Assembly: GCF_003633895.1 (NCBI RefSeq) | Contig: NZ_RBID01000019.1 | Location: 120,928 to 184,927, forward strand | Source: Vogesella indigofera | GTDB taxonomy: Bacteria; Pseudomonadota; Gammaproteobacteria; Burkholderiales; Chromobacteriaceae | Direction of reading: 5' to 3' | Length of the DNA: 64,000 nt | Shown: positions 40,361-51,223 of the stretch, piece by piece | How the letters are laid out: each line of letters starts with the position of its first letter | Numbering within the stretch: position 1 is the first letter of the stretch | The notes under the pieces: generated by a model | What the model was told of the DNA's origin: nothing | Database searches by the model: none | What the model saw: the letters and a program-made list of their open reading frames with translations, nothing else | Position numbers and translations under genes: made by a program

Positions 40361-41407
40361 ATGCAGCGACTCGAAGCCCTGAAAGCGTGGCTGGCCACGC
40401 AGTTTCCCGATCAGACCATCACGGTGGAATTCGCCGCCGCCGATGCTGATTTCCGCCGTTACTTCCGTGCCACCTTCCCCGATGGCAGCACCCGCATCGT
40501 GATGGACGCGCCGCCGGAAAAGATGAACACCGACGCCTACGTCAGCGTGCGCGAGCTGTTTGCGCCGGCGGCCAACGTGCCGGCGATCCTGCTGCGCGAC
40601 CGCGAGCAGGGCTTCATGCTGCTGGAAGACCTCGGCACCATCACCCTGCTGGCGGCACTGCAGCACGATGAATGGGAAATGGTGCGCAAGCACCTGCTGC
40701 TGGAAGCGGTGGATACCCTGATTGAGATCCAGAAGATCAGCCAGCCCGGCGTACTGCCGGACTACGACCACGCGCTGCTGACCCGCGAGCTGAACCTGTT
40801 CCCGGAGTGGTACGTGGCCAAGGAATTGGGCAAGCCGCTGACCTACGCCCAGCGCCAGCTGTGGGACGCGGCGCTGCAGGTGCTGCTGCCGCGTATCGAG
40901 GCGCAGGGCAAGGTCTATGTGCATCGCGACTACATCGTGCGCAACCTGATGCTGACCCCGGGCAAGCCGGGCGTGCTCGACTTCCAGGACGCGGTGTACG
41001 GCCCGGTCAGCTACGATATCGTGTCGCTGCTGCGCGACGCCTTCATCGGCTGGGACGAGGAATTCGTGCTCGACATCGCCGTCCGCTACTGGGAAAAGGC
41101 GCGTGCCGCCGGCCTGCCGGTGGCGGCCACCATCGACGACTTCTACCGCGATTTCGAGTGGATGGGCGTGCAGCGCCACCTGAAAGTGGCCGGCATCTTC
41201 GCCCGCCTCTACCACCGCGACGGCAAGGACAAGTACCGCGCCGAGATCCCGCGCTTCATCAAGTACCTGAAGAAGACCAGCCGCCGCTATCACGAGCTGC
41301 AGCCGCTGTTCCAGTTGCTGGTGGAGCTGGTCGGCCTCGACGAGGACGACAACGACGACAGCATCGGCTCGGTGTTCAGCCATACCCGCATCTCGTCCGA
41401 CCAGTAA
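40361..41407 (+). CDS. amgK: N-acetylmuramate/N-acetylglucosamine anomeric kinase AmgK
   Basis: Phosphorylates MurNAc and GlcNAc at the anomeric carbon in the fosfomycin-resistance-linked peptidoglycan recycling route. 348 aa aminoglycoside-phosphotransferase fold with MLLEDLGT, the catalytic HRDYIVRNLM loop and LDFQDAVYGP. ATG 40361 is chosen because it gives MQRLEALKAWL and lies 37 bp after a TACAAT (40319-40324) that may be a -10. Divergent from lptD and followed by murU, its pathway partner. Confidence 0.95.
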   Translation: MQRLEALKAWLATQFPDQTITVEFAAADADFRRYFRATFPDGSTRIVMDAPPEKMNTDAYVSVRELFAPAANVPAILLRDREQGFMLLEDLGTITLLAALQHDEWEMVRKHLLLEAVDTLIEIQKISQPGVLPDYDHALLTRELNLFPEWYVAKELGKPLTYAQRQLWDAALQVLLPRIEAQGKVYVHRDYIVRNLMLTPGKPGVLDFQDAVYGPVSYDIVSLLRDAFIGWDEEFVLDIAVRYWEKARAAGLPVAATIDDFYRDFEWMGVQRHLKVAGIFARLYHRDGKDKYRAEIPRFIKYLKKTSRRYHELQPLFQLLVELVGLDEDDNDDSIGSVFSHTRISSDQ

Positions 41408-42702
<1,295 letters not shown>

Positions 42703-42847
42703 GCGGCGGCTTGCGGCCAACCCCGGCCGCAGGCGGGGTGTCAGTGCATCGACACCGCCGCGTTGCTCACCCGTGTCGCGGCCGATCACGCCGGGCCGGC
42801 TCGCCCCTGATCTCGCGCTGAAATCACGCGCCGCGATGGGCGCCGTT

Positions 42848-43891
42848 TCAGGCGCGCTGTTTTCTGGCCTGCTTCACCACATACATTTCACTGTCGGCCA
42901 GGTGTACGGCGTCGGCGCTGTGCAGCCCGAACGGGGCCAGCGGCACGACACCGACACTGGCTCCGCCGTAGACGACGCGGTGGCCGGCCAGCTGGTAGTC
43001 GCCGGCTGTCAGCGCCGACAGCCGCTGCTGCAGCGCGCGTGCCGCGCTGGCCGGCTCGCCCTCCGTGATCAGTGCCCCCGGCGCGCCGCCACCCGGCCAT
43101 GCCGGCCCCGGGCCGATGAACAGAAACTCGTCCCCGCCCATCCGCCCCAGCATTTCCGTCGCGCGCAAACCGGATTGCAGGCGCTGTGCGATCGCCTGCA
43201 GAAAATCGTCGCCGGCCTGGTGGCCATGGCGGTCGTTGATCTGCTTGAAGCCGTCAAGATCGATCACCCCCACCAGGATGCTGCTGCCGGTGCGCACCGC
43301 CTGCGCCAGCAACCGCTCCAGTTCGTCGAACAGCGCGCGGCGGTTGGGCAGCGCGGTCAGCGGGTCGGTCAGCGCATAAGTGGCCAGCTTGGCGTTGGCG
43401 CGCTGCAGGTTTTCCAGCAGCATTTCCCGTTCGATGAAGTTGGCCGCGATGTTGGCAAACAGCTGCAGCAGCGTTTCGGTTTCGGCGCTGATCGTCACCG
43501 CGCGGACGCTGGCCGCGCACAGGGTGCCCAGCAGCCCGCCGTCGCCACTGCGTACCGGTGCGCTGATATAACTCTTGATGCCGAGCTGGCGCGCCGCAGC
43601 GGAGTCGCCCCACAGCGTGCTCACCTGGTTGGTCGACAGGGTGCCGGTTTCCAGCGAGCGCTTGCACAAGGTGTCTTCCCACGGCACGCTCAGCCCTTCC
43701 GGGATCTGCATCTCGCCGTTGTTGCGTGCGTAGCGCACATGCTGCAGCCCTTGTCCCAGCTCGATATTGGTGAGGTAGGTGGACTCCATGCCGGTGATGT
43801 TGCCCAGCATCTCGAGCACCGGGCGAATCAGCTGATCGATGGTCCGGGCCGTATTCAGGGACAGCGAGAGTTGCGAGAGGATCGGGTCCAT
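42848..43891 (-). CDS. GAF-GGDEF diguanylate cyclase
   Basis: 347 aa. An N-terminal GAF domain (about 15-165, containing YISAPVRSGDGGLLGTLC) precedes a GGDEF domain (about 185-345) with intact GGDEF near residues 251-255, so it is predicted to make c-di-GMP. The expected I-site RxxD position reads RATE, so classical product inhibition is doubtful. ATG 43891 is chosen because it begins MDPILSQLSLSLNTART; the upstream extension lacks similarity. No TM segment, so cytosolic. Ligand of the GAF domain unknown. Confidence 0.9.
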   Translation of the reverse strand: MDPILSQLSLSLNTARTIDQLIRPVLEMLGNITGMESTYLTNIELGQGLQHVRYARNNGEMQIPEGLSVPWEDTLCKRSLETGTLSTNQVSTLWGDSAAARQLGIKSYISAPVRSGDGGLLGTLCAASVRAVTISAETETLLQLFANIAANFIEREMLLENLQRANAKLATYALTDPLTALPNRRALFDELERLLAQAVRTGSSILVGVIDLDGFKQINDRHGHQAGDDFLQAIAQRLQSGLRATEMLGRMGGDEFLFIGPGPAWPGGGAPGALITEGEPASAARALQQRLSALTAGDYQLAGHRVVYGGASVGVVPLAPFGLHSADAVHLADSEMYVVKQARKQRA

Positions 43892-44079
43892 GCCGAACGG
43901 CTTCCACGAAGTTGTGATGGCTGCGCACTGTAGCGGAACAGGCGGCCGAAAGACAGCGCTCAGGCAAGAGCGGTTTGCCGCGCGCTGGGTCAGGCCGCGC
44001 CCTGGCACCGCGCCGACATTGGCCGGCCCTGCGTTTTATTGCGCCAGCCCAAGGCCGGCTGCCGCGCCGCGTGGCACAC

Positions 44080-44092
44080 TGCGGCCAACCTT
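44080..44092 (-). repeat. Dispersed TGCGGCCAACCTT repeat, intergenic copy
   Basis: Exact copy 18 bp upstream of the CopD-like gene start. Confidence 0.85.
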
Positions 44093-44110
44093 AACTGTCT
44101 GGAGCCTGCG

Positions 44111-44584
44111 ATGTGGAATGACTATGCCATCGCCCGCGCGCTGCACGTGCTGGCGATCGTGATGTGGGTCGGCGGTGTCGGTTTCGTCACCACGGTGCTG
44201 ATTCCGGCCATCGGTCGCCGTTTCCCGCCTGAGCAGCAGTACGCGATGTTCGAGGACGTCGAGCACCGCTTCGGCGCGCAGGCGCGGCTGTGGGTGCTGC
44301 TGGCGCTGGCCAGCGGCGCGTGGATGCTGCACGCCAGCGACGGCTGGGCGCGGCTGCTGGACACCGGCTGGCTGCAGCTGATGCTGGCGGCGTGGCTGCC
44401 GTTTCTGCTGATGCTGTTCGTGCTGGAGCCGTTCTTCATCCACCGCTGGCTGAAACGGCGTTCGCAGCACGACCCGGCCGGCACCATGCGCCTGCTGCAG
44501 CGGCTGCATGTCGGCCTGCTGGCGCTGACGCTGAGCGCACTGCTGGCCGGCGTGGTCGGCGCCCACGGCGGCTGGCGCTTCTGA
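44111..44584 (+). CDS. CopD-like four-helix membrane protein
   Basis: 157 aa with about four TM helices. The first carries ALHVLAIVMWVGGVGF, a histidine/WVGG pattern shared by CopD and HemJ-type heme-binding membrane proteins. A second histidine in LQRLHVGLLALTL could be the partner ligand. ATG 44111 is chosen because GGAG lies 7 bp upstream; longer readings contain intergenic repeat sequence. Function not assigned; copper transport or heme binding are possibilities only. Confidence 0.75.
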   Translation: MWNDYAIARALHVLAIVMWVGGVGFVTTVLIPAIGRRFPPEQQYAMFEDVEHRFGAQARLWVLLALASGAWMLHASDGWARLLDTGWLQLMLAAWLPFLLMLFVLEPFFIHRWLKRRSQHDPAGTMRLLQRLHVGLLALTLSALLAGVVGAHGGWRF

Positions 44585-44645
44585 GGCAAGGCCGCGCGCC
44601 GGCTTTGCGTTATGCTTGCTGGATCTGCCTTCCACCTCCGACACC

Positions 44646-45590
44646 ATGCCTGCCACCACCTGCCCGCCGCCACCCGACCGCTCCCGCCCTGACGGCCGTG
44701 CCGCGCGCTGGCTGCTGGCCACCCGCCCGGCCTTCCTGACCCTGACCCTCGGCGGCGTGCTGCTCGGCATCGCCGGCAGCGGCGTCGATGCGCTGTGGCA
44801 ACGTTGGCCGCAAGCGGCGCTGGCGCTGCTGCTGGCCTTGCTGTGCCACGCGGCGGTCAACGTGATCAACGACGTGGCCGATCACGACAACGGCAGCGAT
44901 GCGGCCAACGTGGCGCGGCAGTTTCCGTTTACCGGCGGCAGCCGCATGATCCAGGACGCGCTGCTCAGCCGCCGCGACATGGCGCGGCTGGCGCAGGGGC
45001 TGTTTGCGCTGGTGATCGCCGGCGGCCTGCTGCTGGTGTGGCTGAGCGGGCCGTGGCTGCTGGCCATCGGCGTGATCGGCGTGGTGTTGGGCTGGGGCTA
45101 CTCGGCGCCGCCGCTGCGGCTGAACAGCCGCGGCCTAGGCGAGCTGTGCGTGCTGCTGTGCTTCACCCTGCTGCCGCTGGGCGCGCAGGTGCTGCTGAGC
45201 GGCGCGCCGTCGCTGTCCATGCTGGCCGCGGCCTTGCCCTACGGCCTGCTGGCGGCTGCGCTGCTGTACATCAACCAGTTTCCGGACCGCGACGCCGACG
45301 CGCTGGCCGGCAAGCGCCACTGGGTGGTGCGGCTGGCGCCGCAGCAGGCGCGCTACGGCTACCTGCTGCTGGTGGCGCTGGCCTTGCTGAGCCTGCTGGT
45401 GGCGATTGCCGTCGGCCTGCTGCCGTTGTGGGCCATGCTGCTGTTGCCGTTGTGGGCGCTGCCGGCACGGGCGGCCGTCACGCTGTGGCACAATGCGGCG
45501 CAACCGGCGCAGCTGCGCCCTGCCATCATCCAGACCATTGCCGCGGCCAACCTTTATCCGCTGGCGCTGGCCGTCATCCTGTCCTGTTAA
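44646..45590 (+). CDS. UbiA-family polyprenyltransferase (MenA-like)
   Basis: 314 aa integral membrane prenyltransferase with about eight TM helices. Two aspartate-rich motifs are visible: NVINDVADHDNGSD (about 80-93) and NQFPDRDADALAGK (about 210-223). The pattern resembles 1,4-dihydroxy-2-naphthoate prenyltransferase MenA more than UbiA proper, but no other menaquinone genes are nearby, so the acceptor is uncertain. ATG 44646 is the likely start. An exact repeat copy lies near the 3' end and another just after the stop. Confidence 0.85.
   Translation: MPATTCPPPPDRSRPDGRAARWLLATRPAFLTLTLGGVLLGIAGSGVDALWQRWPQAALALLLALLCHAAVNVINDVADHDNGSDAANVARQFPFTGGSRMIQDALLSRRDMARLAQGLFALVIAGGLLLVWLSGPWLLAIGVIGVVLGWGYSAPPLRLNSRGLGELCVLLCFTLLPLGAQVLLSGAPSLSMLAAALPYGLLAAALLYINQFPDRDADALAGKRHWVVRLAPQQARYGYLLLVALALLSLLVAIAVGLLPLWAMLLLPLWALPARAAVTLWHNAAQPAQLRPAIIQTIAAANLYPLALAVILSC
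45543..45554 (-). repeat. Dispersed GCGGCCAACCTT repeat inside UbiA-family gene
   Basis: Exact 12-mer, in frame as A-A-N-L near the C-terminus. Confidence 0.82.
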
Positions 45591-45599
45591 GCGCCGCGC

Positions 45600-45614
45600 T
45601 GCGGCCAACCTTTT
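45600..45614 (-). repeat. Dispersed TGCGGCCAACCTTTT repeat, intergenic copy
   Basis: Exact copy in the 36-bp gap between the UbiA-family gene and ruvA, 58 bp after the previous copy and in the same orientation. Confidence 0.85.
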
Positions 45615-45626
45615 GAAAGCCCCGAA

Positions 45627-46220
45627 ATGATCGGACGACTCACCGGCACCCTGCTCGAAAAACTGCCCCCGCAAATCACCGTCGACGTCAACGGCGTCGG
45701 CTACGACGTGGACGTGACCATGACCACCTTCTACCAGCTGCCGGCGCTGGGGCAGAAGACCACGCTGTTCACCCACCTGGTGGTGCGCGAGGACGCCCAC
45801 CTGCTGTACGGCTTCGGCAGCCGCGACGAGCGCGAGACCTTCCGCCAGCTGATCAAGATCACCGGCGTCGGCGCCAAGATCGCGCTGGCCATCCTGTCCG
45901 GCATGACCGCCGACGAGCTGGCGATCGCGGTGGCCAGCGAAGACATCAAGCGCCTGTCCAGCGTGCCCGGCATCGGCAAGAAGACCGCCGAGCGGCTGGT
46001 GCTGGAGCTGCGCGGCAAGCTGGCCACCGGTGGCAACCTCACCGTGCCCGGCGGCCTGCCGTTTGCCGCCACCCCGGACGAAAAGAGCGACATCGTGAAC
46101 GCGCTGCTGGCGCTGGGCTACAACGAAAAAGAGGCCGCCGCGGCCACCAAGGGCCTGCCGGCGGACGTTACCGTCAGCGACGGCGTACGCCTGGCGCTGA
46201 AGAACCTGATGAAAGGCTAA
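45627..46220 (+). CDS. ruvA: Holliday-junction DNA-binding protein RuvA
   Basis: Tetrameric junction-binding partner of the RuvB motor. 197 aa. It has an N-terminal OB-fold ([21 protein letters not shown]), tandem helix-hairpin-helix motifs ([31 protein letters not shown]) and a C-terminal RuvB-contacting domain. An SDR gene begins 3 bp after its stop. Confidence 0.98.
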   Translation: MIGRLTGTLLEKLPPQITVDVNGVGYDVDVTMTTFYQLPALGQKTTLFTHLVVREDAHLLYGFGSRDERETFRQLIKITGVGAKIALAILSGMTADELAIAVASEDIKRLSSVPGIGKKTAERLVLELRGKLATGGNLTVPGGLPFAATPDEKSDIVNALLALGYNEKEAAAATKGLPADVTVSDGVRLALKNLMKG

Positions 46221-46223
46221 GGC

Positions 46224-46970
46224 ATGGACAAGGTGCTGCTGGTCACCGGTGCCAGTCGTGGCATCGGCGCCGCCACCGCGCTGCTGGCGGCGCAGCGCGG
46301 CTACGCGGTGGCGGTGAACTACCACCGCAACCAGGCGGCCGCCGAGGCGGTGGTGGCCGCCATTCACGCCGCCGGCGGCCGTGCGGTGGCGATTGCGGCC
46401 AACGTGGCCGACGAAATCGACGTGCAGCGCCTGTTCGTGGAGACCGAGCTGGCGCTGGGGCCGCTGTCGGCGCTGGTCAACAACGCCGGCGTGCTGGAGC
46501 CGCAGCTGCGGCTCGACGAAATGAGCGTGGCGCGCTGGCAGCGCATCCTGGCCACCAACGTCATCGGCCCGCTGCTGTGCTGCCGCGAGGCGGTAAAGCG
46601 GCTGTCCACCCGCCACGGCGGCGCGGGCGGCGCCATCGTCAACGTGTCGTCCGCCGCCGCGCGGCTGGGGTCGGGCGGTGAATACGTCGACTACGCCGCC
46701 AGCAAGGGGGCGCTGGACACGCTGACCATCGGTCTGGCCAAGGAAGTGGCCGCCGAAGGCATCCGCGTCAACGCGGTGCGCCCCGGCTTCATCTACACCG
46801 AGATGCACGCCGACGGCGGCGAGCCGGGCCGCGTCGACCGCGTCAAGAGCGCGGTGCCGCTGCAGCGCGGCGGTCAGCCGCAGGAGGTGGCGGAGGCGAT
46901 CCTGTGGCTGCTGTCCGACGCCGCCTCGTTCACCACCGGCAGTTTCATCGATGTCGCCGGCGGCCGCTGA
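46224..46970 (+). CDS. Short-chain dehydrogenase/reductase
   Basis: 248 aa classical SDR. It has the NADP(H)-type TGASRGIGAAT glycine motif (about 8-18), NNAGVL, a catalytic Ser in VNVSSAAARLG and the YxxxK motif YAASK. C-terminal FTTGSFIDVAGGR is typical of YgfF/FabG-like proteins. Substrate unknown. Inserted between ruvA and ruvB together with unrelated genes; co-transcribed with ruvA on spacing. Confidence 0.92.
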   Translation: MDKVLLVTGASRGIGAATALLAAQRGYAVAVNYHRNQAAAEAVVAAIHAAGGRAVAIAANVADEIDVQRLFVETELALGPLSALVNNAGVLEPQLRLDEMSVARWQRILATNVIGPLLCCREAVKRLSTRHGGAGGAIVNVSSAAARLGSGGEYVDYAASKGALDTLTIGLAKEVAAEGIRVNAVRPGFIYTEMHADGGEPGRVDRVKSAVPLQRGGQPQEVAEAILWLLSDAASFTTGSFIDVAGGR

Positions 46971-47003
46971 GCGCGCCACGGCATCGTCAACAAGGGGAAA
47001 ATA

Positions 47004-47786
47004 ATGGCCAACGTAGCGGTACTGATCGACGCGGACAACGTGTCGCCGGGCTGGATCGAGGACGTACTGGAAGAGGCCGGCAAGCTGGGCGTGCTGGCAC
47101 TGAAACGGGTGTACGGCGACTTCAGCCGTCACGACAAGGCGTGGCGCGACCTGTGCGCCCGCTTCGCCATCCACCCGATCCAGCAGTTTCCCAACACCAA
47201 GGGCAAGAACGCGTCCGACATCACGCTGGTGATCGACGCGATGGACATGCTGCACTCCGGCCGCTACCACAGCTTCTGCCTGATCTCCAGCGACAGTGAT
47301 TTTTCGCGGCTGGCGACGCGGCTGCGCGAGGACGGGCTGGAAGTGTGGGGCTTCGGCGAGGAGAAGACGCCGTCGGCCTTCGTCAACGCCTGCAGCAAGT
47401 TCGTGTACGTGGAAGTGCTGGCGCTGAGCGACGAGGCCAAGGCAGAGGAGAGCGCGGCCAAGGAAGGCGACGGCGCGCGTGGCGGCGGCAAGCCGGCGCC
47501 GGCGGCACGGGTGCTGCGGCCGCTGGACAAGAAGTTGCGCGTGCAATTCCAGAAGGGGATCGAGAGCATGGACGACGACGAGGGCTGGGCCGACCTCGGC
47601 GGCGTCGGCAGCCTGCTGGGGCAGTGGATGCCGGACTTCGACCCGCGCAATTACGGCTTTGCCAAGCTGTCCGAACTGGTGCTGAAGTCGGGCTGGTTCG
47701 AGGTGCGCAAGGCCAGCAGTGGCCGCGGCGGGGTATCGATCCGCCTCAAGCCGGGCAACGGCGGCGGGCGCAAAGCGGCCAAGTAG
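47004..47786 (+). CDS. NYN-domain (PIN-like) protein with C-terminal LOTUS/OST-HTH domain
   Basis: 260 aa. The N-terminal NYN nuclease-like domain (about 1-135) has VAVLIDADNVS, KGKNASDITLVIDAMD and CLISSDSDFSRLATRLRE, giving the acidic site expected of this RNase-like fold. After an Ala/Gly/Glu-rich linker (about 145-170), residues about 172-255 form an OST-HTH/LOTUS-type winged helix (LGQWMPDFDPRNYGFAKLSEL). Bacterial NYN-LOTUS proteins are presumed RNA-acting, but targets are unknown. Ends at a strong terminator. Confidence 0.88.
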   Translation: MANVAVLIDADNVSPGWIEDVLEEAGKLGVLALKRVYGDFSRHDKAWRDLCARFAIHPIQQFPNTKGKNASDITLVIDAMDMLHSGRYHSFCLISSDSDFSRLATRLREDGLEVWGFGEEKTPSAFVNACSKFVYVEVLALSDEAKAEESAAKEGDGARGGGKPAPAARVLRPLDKKLRVQFQKGIESMDDDEGWADLGGVGSLLGQWMPDFDPRNYGFAKLSELVLKSGWFEVRKASSGRGGVSIRLKPGNGGGRKAAK

Positions 47787-47818
47787 CGCGCTTGCCGCAC
47801 CACGCCGGCGTCAGCCGC

Positions 47819-47853
47819 AAAAAAACCGCAGCGTGAGCACGCTGCGGTTTTTG
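47819..47853. terminator. Bidirectional terminator between NYN gene and ribB
   Basis: AAAAAACCGCAGCGTG-a-gCACGCTGCGGTTTTT hairpin with A- and T-runs, between convergent genes. Confidence 0.92.
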
Positions 47854-47854
47854 T

Positions 47855-47876
47855 TTGCGGCCAACGTTGGCCGCAA
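47855..47876. repeat. Perfect 22-bp palindromic variant of the repeat
   Basis: Two half-sites TTGCGGCCAAC and GTTGGCCGCAA abut with no loop, centre AACGTT. It immediately follows the NYN/ribB terminator and precedes the ribB stop. Confidence 0.88.
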
Positions 47877-47880
47877 GCGT

Positions 47881-48513
47881 TCACGGCTGCTCGCGCGCCA
47901 GCCATTGCACCAGCTCGGCCACCGTCAGCTGCGGCAACTGGTGTTGCGCGGCGTAGGCGTCCAGCTCGGCGCCGCGCATCATGCTGCCGTCCGGATTCAT
48001 CAGCTCGCACAGCACGCCGGCCGGGCTGAAACCGGCCAGTCGCGCCAGCTCCACCGCGGATTCGGTATGACCGCGGCGTTCGCGTACACCGCCGGCACGG
48101 GCGATCAGCGGGTAGACGTGGCCGGGGCGGGCGAGGTCCTCGGGCCTGGCGCCGGGGGCGATGGCGGCGCGGATGGTGGTGACGCGGTCGGCGGCGGAGA
48201 CGCCGGTAGTCACGCCTTCGGCGGCCTCGATGCTGACGGTGAAGGCGGTGCCGTAGCGGCTGCCGTTGTCGGCCACCATCGGCGGCAGCGCAAGGCGTGC
48301 CGCGTGCTCGGGTGTCAGGCACAGGCAGACGATGCCGCTGCAATCGCGGATCAGGCGCGCCATTTCCGGCACCGTCAGCGCGTCGGCGGCCAGGATCAGG
48401 TCGGCCTCGTTTTCGCGGTCGTGGTCGTCGGCGACGATCACCGGCTTGCCGGCACGCAGCGCGGCAAGGGCGGCGTGGAGGCGCAGGGAAAGGCTATCGG
48501 TGTTGGTATTCAT
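47881..48513 (-). CDS. ribB: 3,4-dihydroxy-2-butanone-4-phosphate synthase RibB
   Basis: Converts ribulose-5-phosphate to DHBP and formate in riboflavin synthesis. 210 aa, single-domain RibB without a fused GTP cyclohydrolase II. Motifs: [19 protein letters not shown] (metal site), [19 protein letters not shown] and [11 protein letters not shown], then [16 protein letters not shown]. Preceded by a long leader containing an FMN riboswitch, so expression should fall when FMN is abundant. Confidence 0.97.
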   Translation of the reverse strand: MNTNTDSLSLRLHAALAALRAGKPVIVADDHDRENEADLILAADALTVPEMARLIRDCSGIVCLCLTPEHAARLALPPMVADNGSRYGTAFTVSIEAAEGVTTGVSAADRVTTIRAAIAPGARPEDLARPGHVYPLIARAGGVRERRGHTESAVELARLAGFSPAGVLCELMNPDGSMMRGAELDAYAAQHQLPQLTVAELVQWLAREQP

Positions 48514-48645
48514 GGATAACGGTCCTCAAATTGGCTAGTGAGAAACACGTCACGGGGCGTGAAGCGGCCGGCCTGGCGGCCAACCTGGTGCGCACGGCGT
48601 GCGCGGACAGCAACCCCCGTCGCCGGCTGGCGGGCGGGGGATGGC
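48514..48645 (-). promoter_or_regulatory. ribB leader, expression platform of the FMN riboswitch
   Basis: 132 nt between the aptamer and the ribB start. GC-rich inverted segments (around 48600-48643) could give alternative stems. No clear T-run terminator is visible, suggesting control of translation initiation rather than termination (inference). Confidence 0.5.
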
Positions 48646-48793
48646 GTCATCTTCTTTCATCCGGACTGTGACCGTCGGCTCTGGCATCGCACCAGATCTG
48701 CTGACCTTTTGCCGGGCGGCAAAAGCGCTCGCGGGCTCGGCTGCGCAGGCAGCCATACCGCCGGTGGGGAATTGCACCCCGCCCTGAAGACGT
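48646..48793 (-). ncRNA. FMN riboswitch (RFN element) upstream of ribB
   Basis: On the minus strand the conserved RFN blocks appear in order: TTCAGGGCGGGGTGCAATTC, CCCACCGGCGGTATGG, then variable arms. CAGATCTGGTGCGATGCCAG, AGCCGACGGTCACAGTCCGG and ATGAAAGAAGATGA follow. The closing P1 stem is formed by CGTCTTC and GAAGATG. The position directly upstream of ribB fits feedback control by FMN. Confidence 0.95.
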
Positions 48794-48821
48794 CGCTTGC
48801 GGCCAACGTTGGCCGCAAGCG
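48794..48821. repeat. Perfect 28-bp palindromic variant of the repeat at the riboswitch/ruvB divergent region
   Basis: Palindrome centred on AACGTT with core GCGGCCAACGTTGGCCGC, lying at the 5' edge of the riboswitch and in the region where the ribB and ruvB promoters must be. Confidence 0.88.
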
Positions 48822-48874
48822 GGGCACAGTATAGCAGTGGTAACATCGGGCGATTGATCCCGAGTGATAGCGAC

Positions 48875-49909
<1,035 letters not shown>

Positions 49910-49945
49910 GCGGCGGCCGCGGTTGACGATGAACGAGCGAACACG

Positions 49946-50668
49946 ATGCAGAAAAAGCTGATTATCCGCACCGGCCGCGTCTATGCCGGCTTGCGCGCCG
50001 AGCTGGGCGATTTTGACGACTGGATCCGCCGCGAGCTGGGCGCCGATGGCGACAGCTGGCAGGTGATCGACGTGCAGGCCGGCGAGGCGCTGCCGGCGGT
50101 GACGGAAGTGGCGGGGGCGGTGATTACCGGCTCGGCGGCGATGGTCAGCGAGCGCGCGCCGTGGAGCGAGGCCACCGCCGCCTGGCTGCGCAGCGCGCAT
50201 GCGGCCAACGTGCCGCTCTTGGGCATCTGTTTCGGGCACCAGCTGCTGGCGTCGGCGCTGGGCGGCGAGGTCGGTTATCACCCGCAGGGGCCGGAGGCCG
50301 GCACGGTGACGGTGCACACCACCGCCGCAGCCGCCGCCGACCCGTTGCTGTCGGCATTGCCTGAGCGTTTTGCTGCCAACGTGATCCACTGGCAGAGCGT
50401 GCAGCGGCTGCCGGCCGGCGCGGTGTGCCTGGCGCACAATGCCTTCGAACCGCACCACGCCTTCCGCCACGGTTCGGCGTGGGGTGTGCAGTTTCACCCG
50501 GAATTCAATGCCGAGGCGATGACGCGCTATCTGGCACAACTGGCGCCGTTGCTGGACAAGGCGCAGCTGTCGCTGCCGGCGTTGCAGCAGAATGTTGCAG
50601 CGACACCACATGCGGCGGCTTTATTGCAGCGTTTCGCCACCTTGCTGCCCGGGGCTGCGCAAGGTTGA
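49946..50668 (+). CDS. Class I glutamine amidotransferase-like protein
   Basis: 240 aa. Triad-type GATase domain with nucleophile Cys in LGICFGHQLLA, and His/Glu in VQFHPEFNAE. Stand-alone GATase1 proteins of this type resemble GMP synthase subunits or YfeJ-like proteins. No partner synthetase is adjacent, so the acceptor is unknown. Starts 36 bp after ruvB and may share its transcript. Confidence 0.85.
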   Translation: MQKKLIIRTGRVYAGLRAELGDFDDWIRRELGADGDSWQVIDVQAGEALPAVTEVAGAVITGSAAMVSERAPWSEATAAWLRSAHAANVPLLGICFGHQLLASALGGEVGYHPQGPEAGTVTVHTTAAAAADPLLSALPERFAANVIHWQSVQRLPAGAVCLAHNAFEPHHAFRHGSAWGVQFHPEFNAEAMTRYLAQLAPLLDKAQLSLPALQQNVAATPHAAALLQRFATLLPGAAQG

Positions 50669-50733
50669 GCACGCGGCGTACAATGCGCGCCAGATGTTTT
50701 ATTCGCTCATGATTGCTCAGGGAGTATGCAGGC

Positions 50734-51138
50734 ATGTTTTACGCCATTTTGCTGGTGACACTGGCGGTCGCCTTGGTGACGTCGATACTGGTGGTCCGTT
50801 TTTTCAACGAGGCAGTGAAGAAAATCCTGTCGCGCATCGTCGGCGATGATCTGGCCGAGGCGTGGCGCAAGTACATGAGCTTCGCCATCGTGGTGGTCGG
50901 CGTCTCCGGTGGCGTGCGCATCTGGGATCTGGAAAAGTTCGTGCCCAACGGCCGCGAATCGGCGTTGGAGCTGAACGGCGTGCGCTGGACCATCCAGATC
51001 TACCGCACCGTGATCGACACCCTGTCGCAGATCGCGTGGGTGATGCTGCTGTTCTTCCTGTGCACCATGGTCGCCTACGTGATCATGCGCGCGGTGGAAG
51101 CACGTGCCAGCGAGCGCGGCGGCAAGGCGCCGGAGTAA
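50734..51138 (+). CDS. Small membrane protein of unknown function
   Basis: 134 aa with three hydrophobic segments: about 2-22 (FYAILLVTLAVALVTSILVV), 45-62 (FAIVVVGVSGGVRI) and 98-120 (WVMLLFFLCTMVAYVI). Not recognised as a named family. ATG 50734 is chosen because GGAG lies 10 bp upstream; a TTG start at 50713 is possible but less likely. Ends at a terminator and no pathway context is evident. Confidence 0.7.
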   Translation: MFYAILLVTLAVALVTSILVVRFFNEAVKKILSRIVGDDLAEAWRKYMSFAIVVVGVSGGVRIWDLEKFVPNGRESALELNGVRWTIQIYRTVIDTLSQIAWVMLLFFLCTMVAYVIMRAVEARASERGGKAPE

Positions 51139-51171
51139 GCGCCACGCCGGGCCGGTCTGGCCATCATGCAA

Positions 51172-51201
51172 ACAGGGCTGCCGTGGCAGCCCTGTTGCTT
51201 T
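51172..51201 (+). terminator. Terminator after the small membrane protein gene
   Basis: ACAGGGCTGCC-gt-GGCAGCCCTGT followed by TGCTTTGT, 33 bp after the stop. Confidence 0.8.
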
Positions 51202-51223
51202 GTGTGCGGTCGCCTTGGAACGT

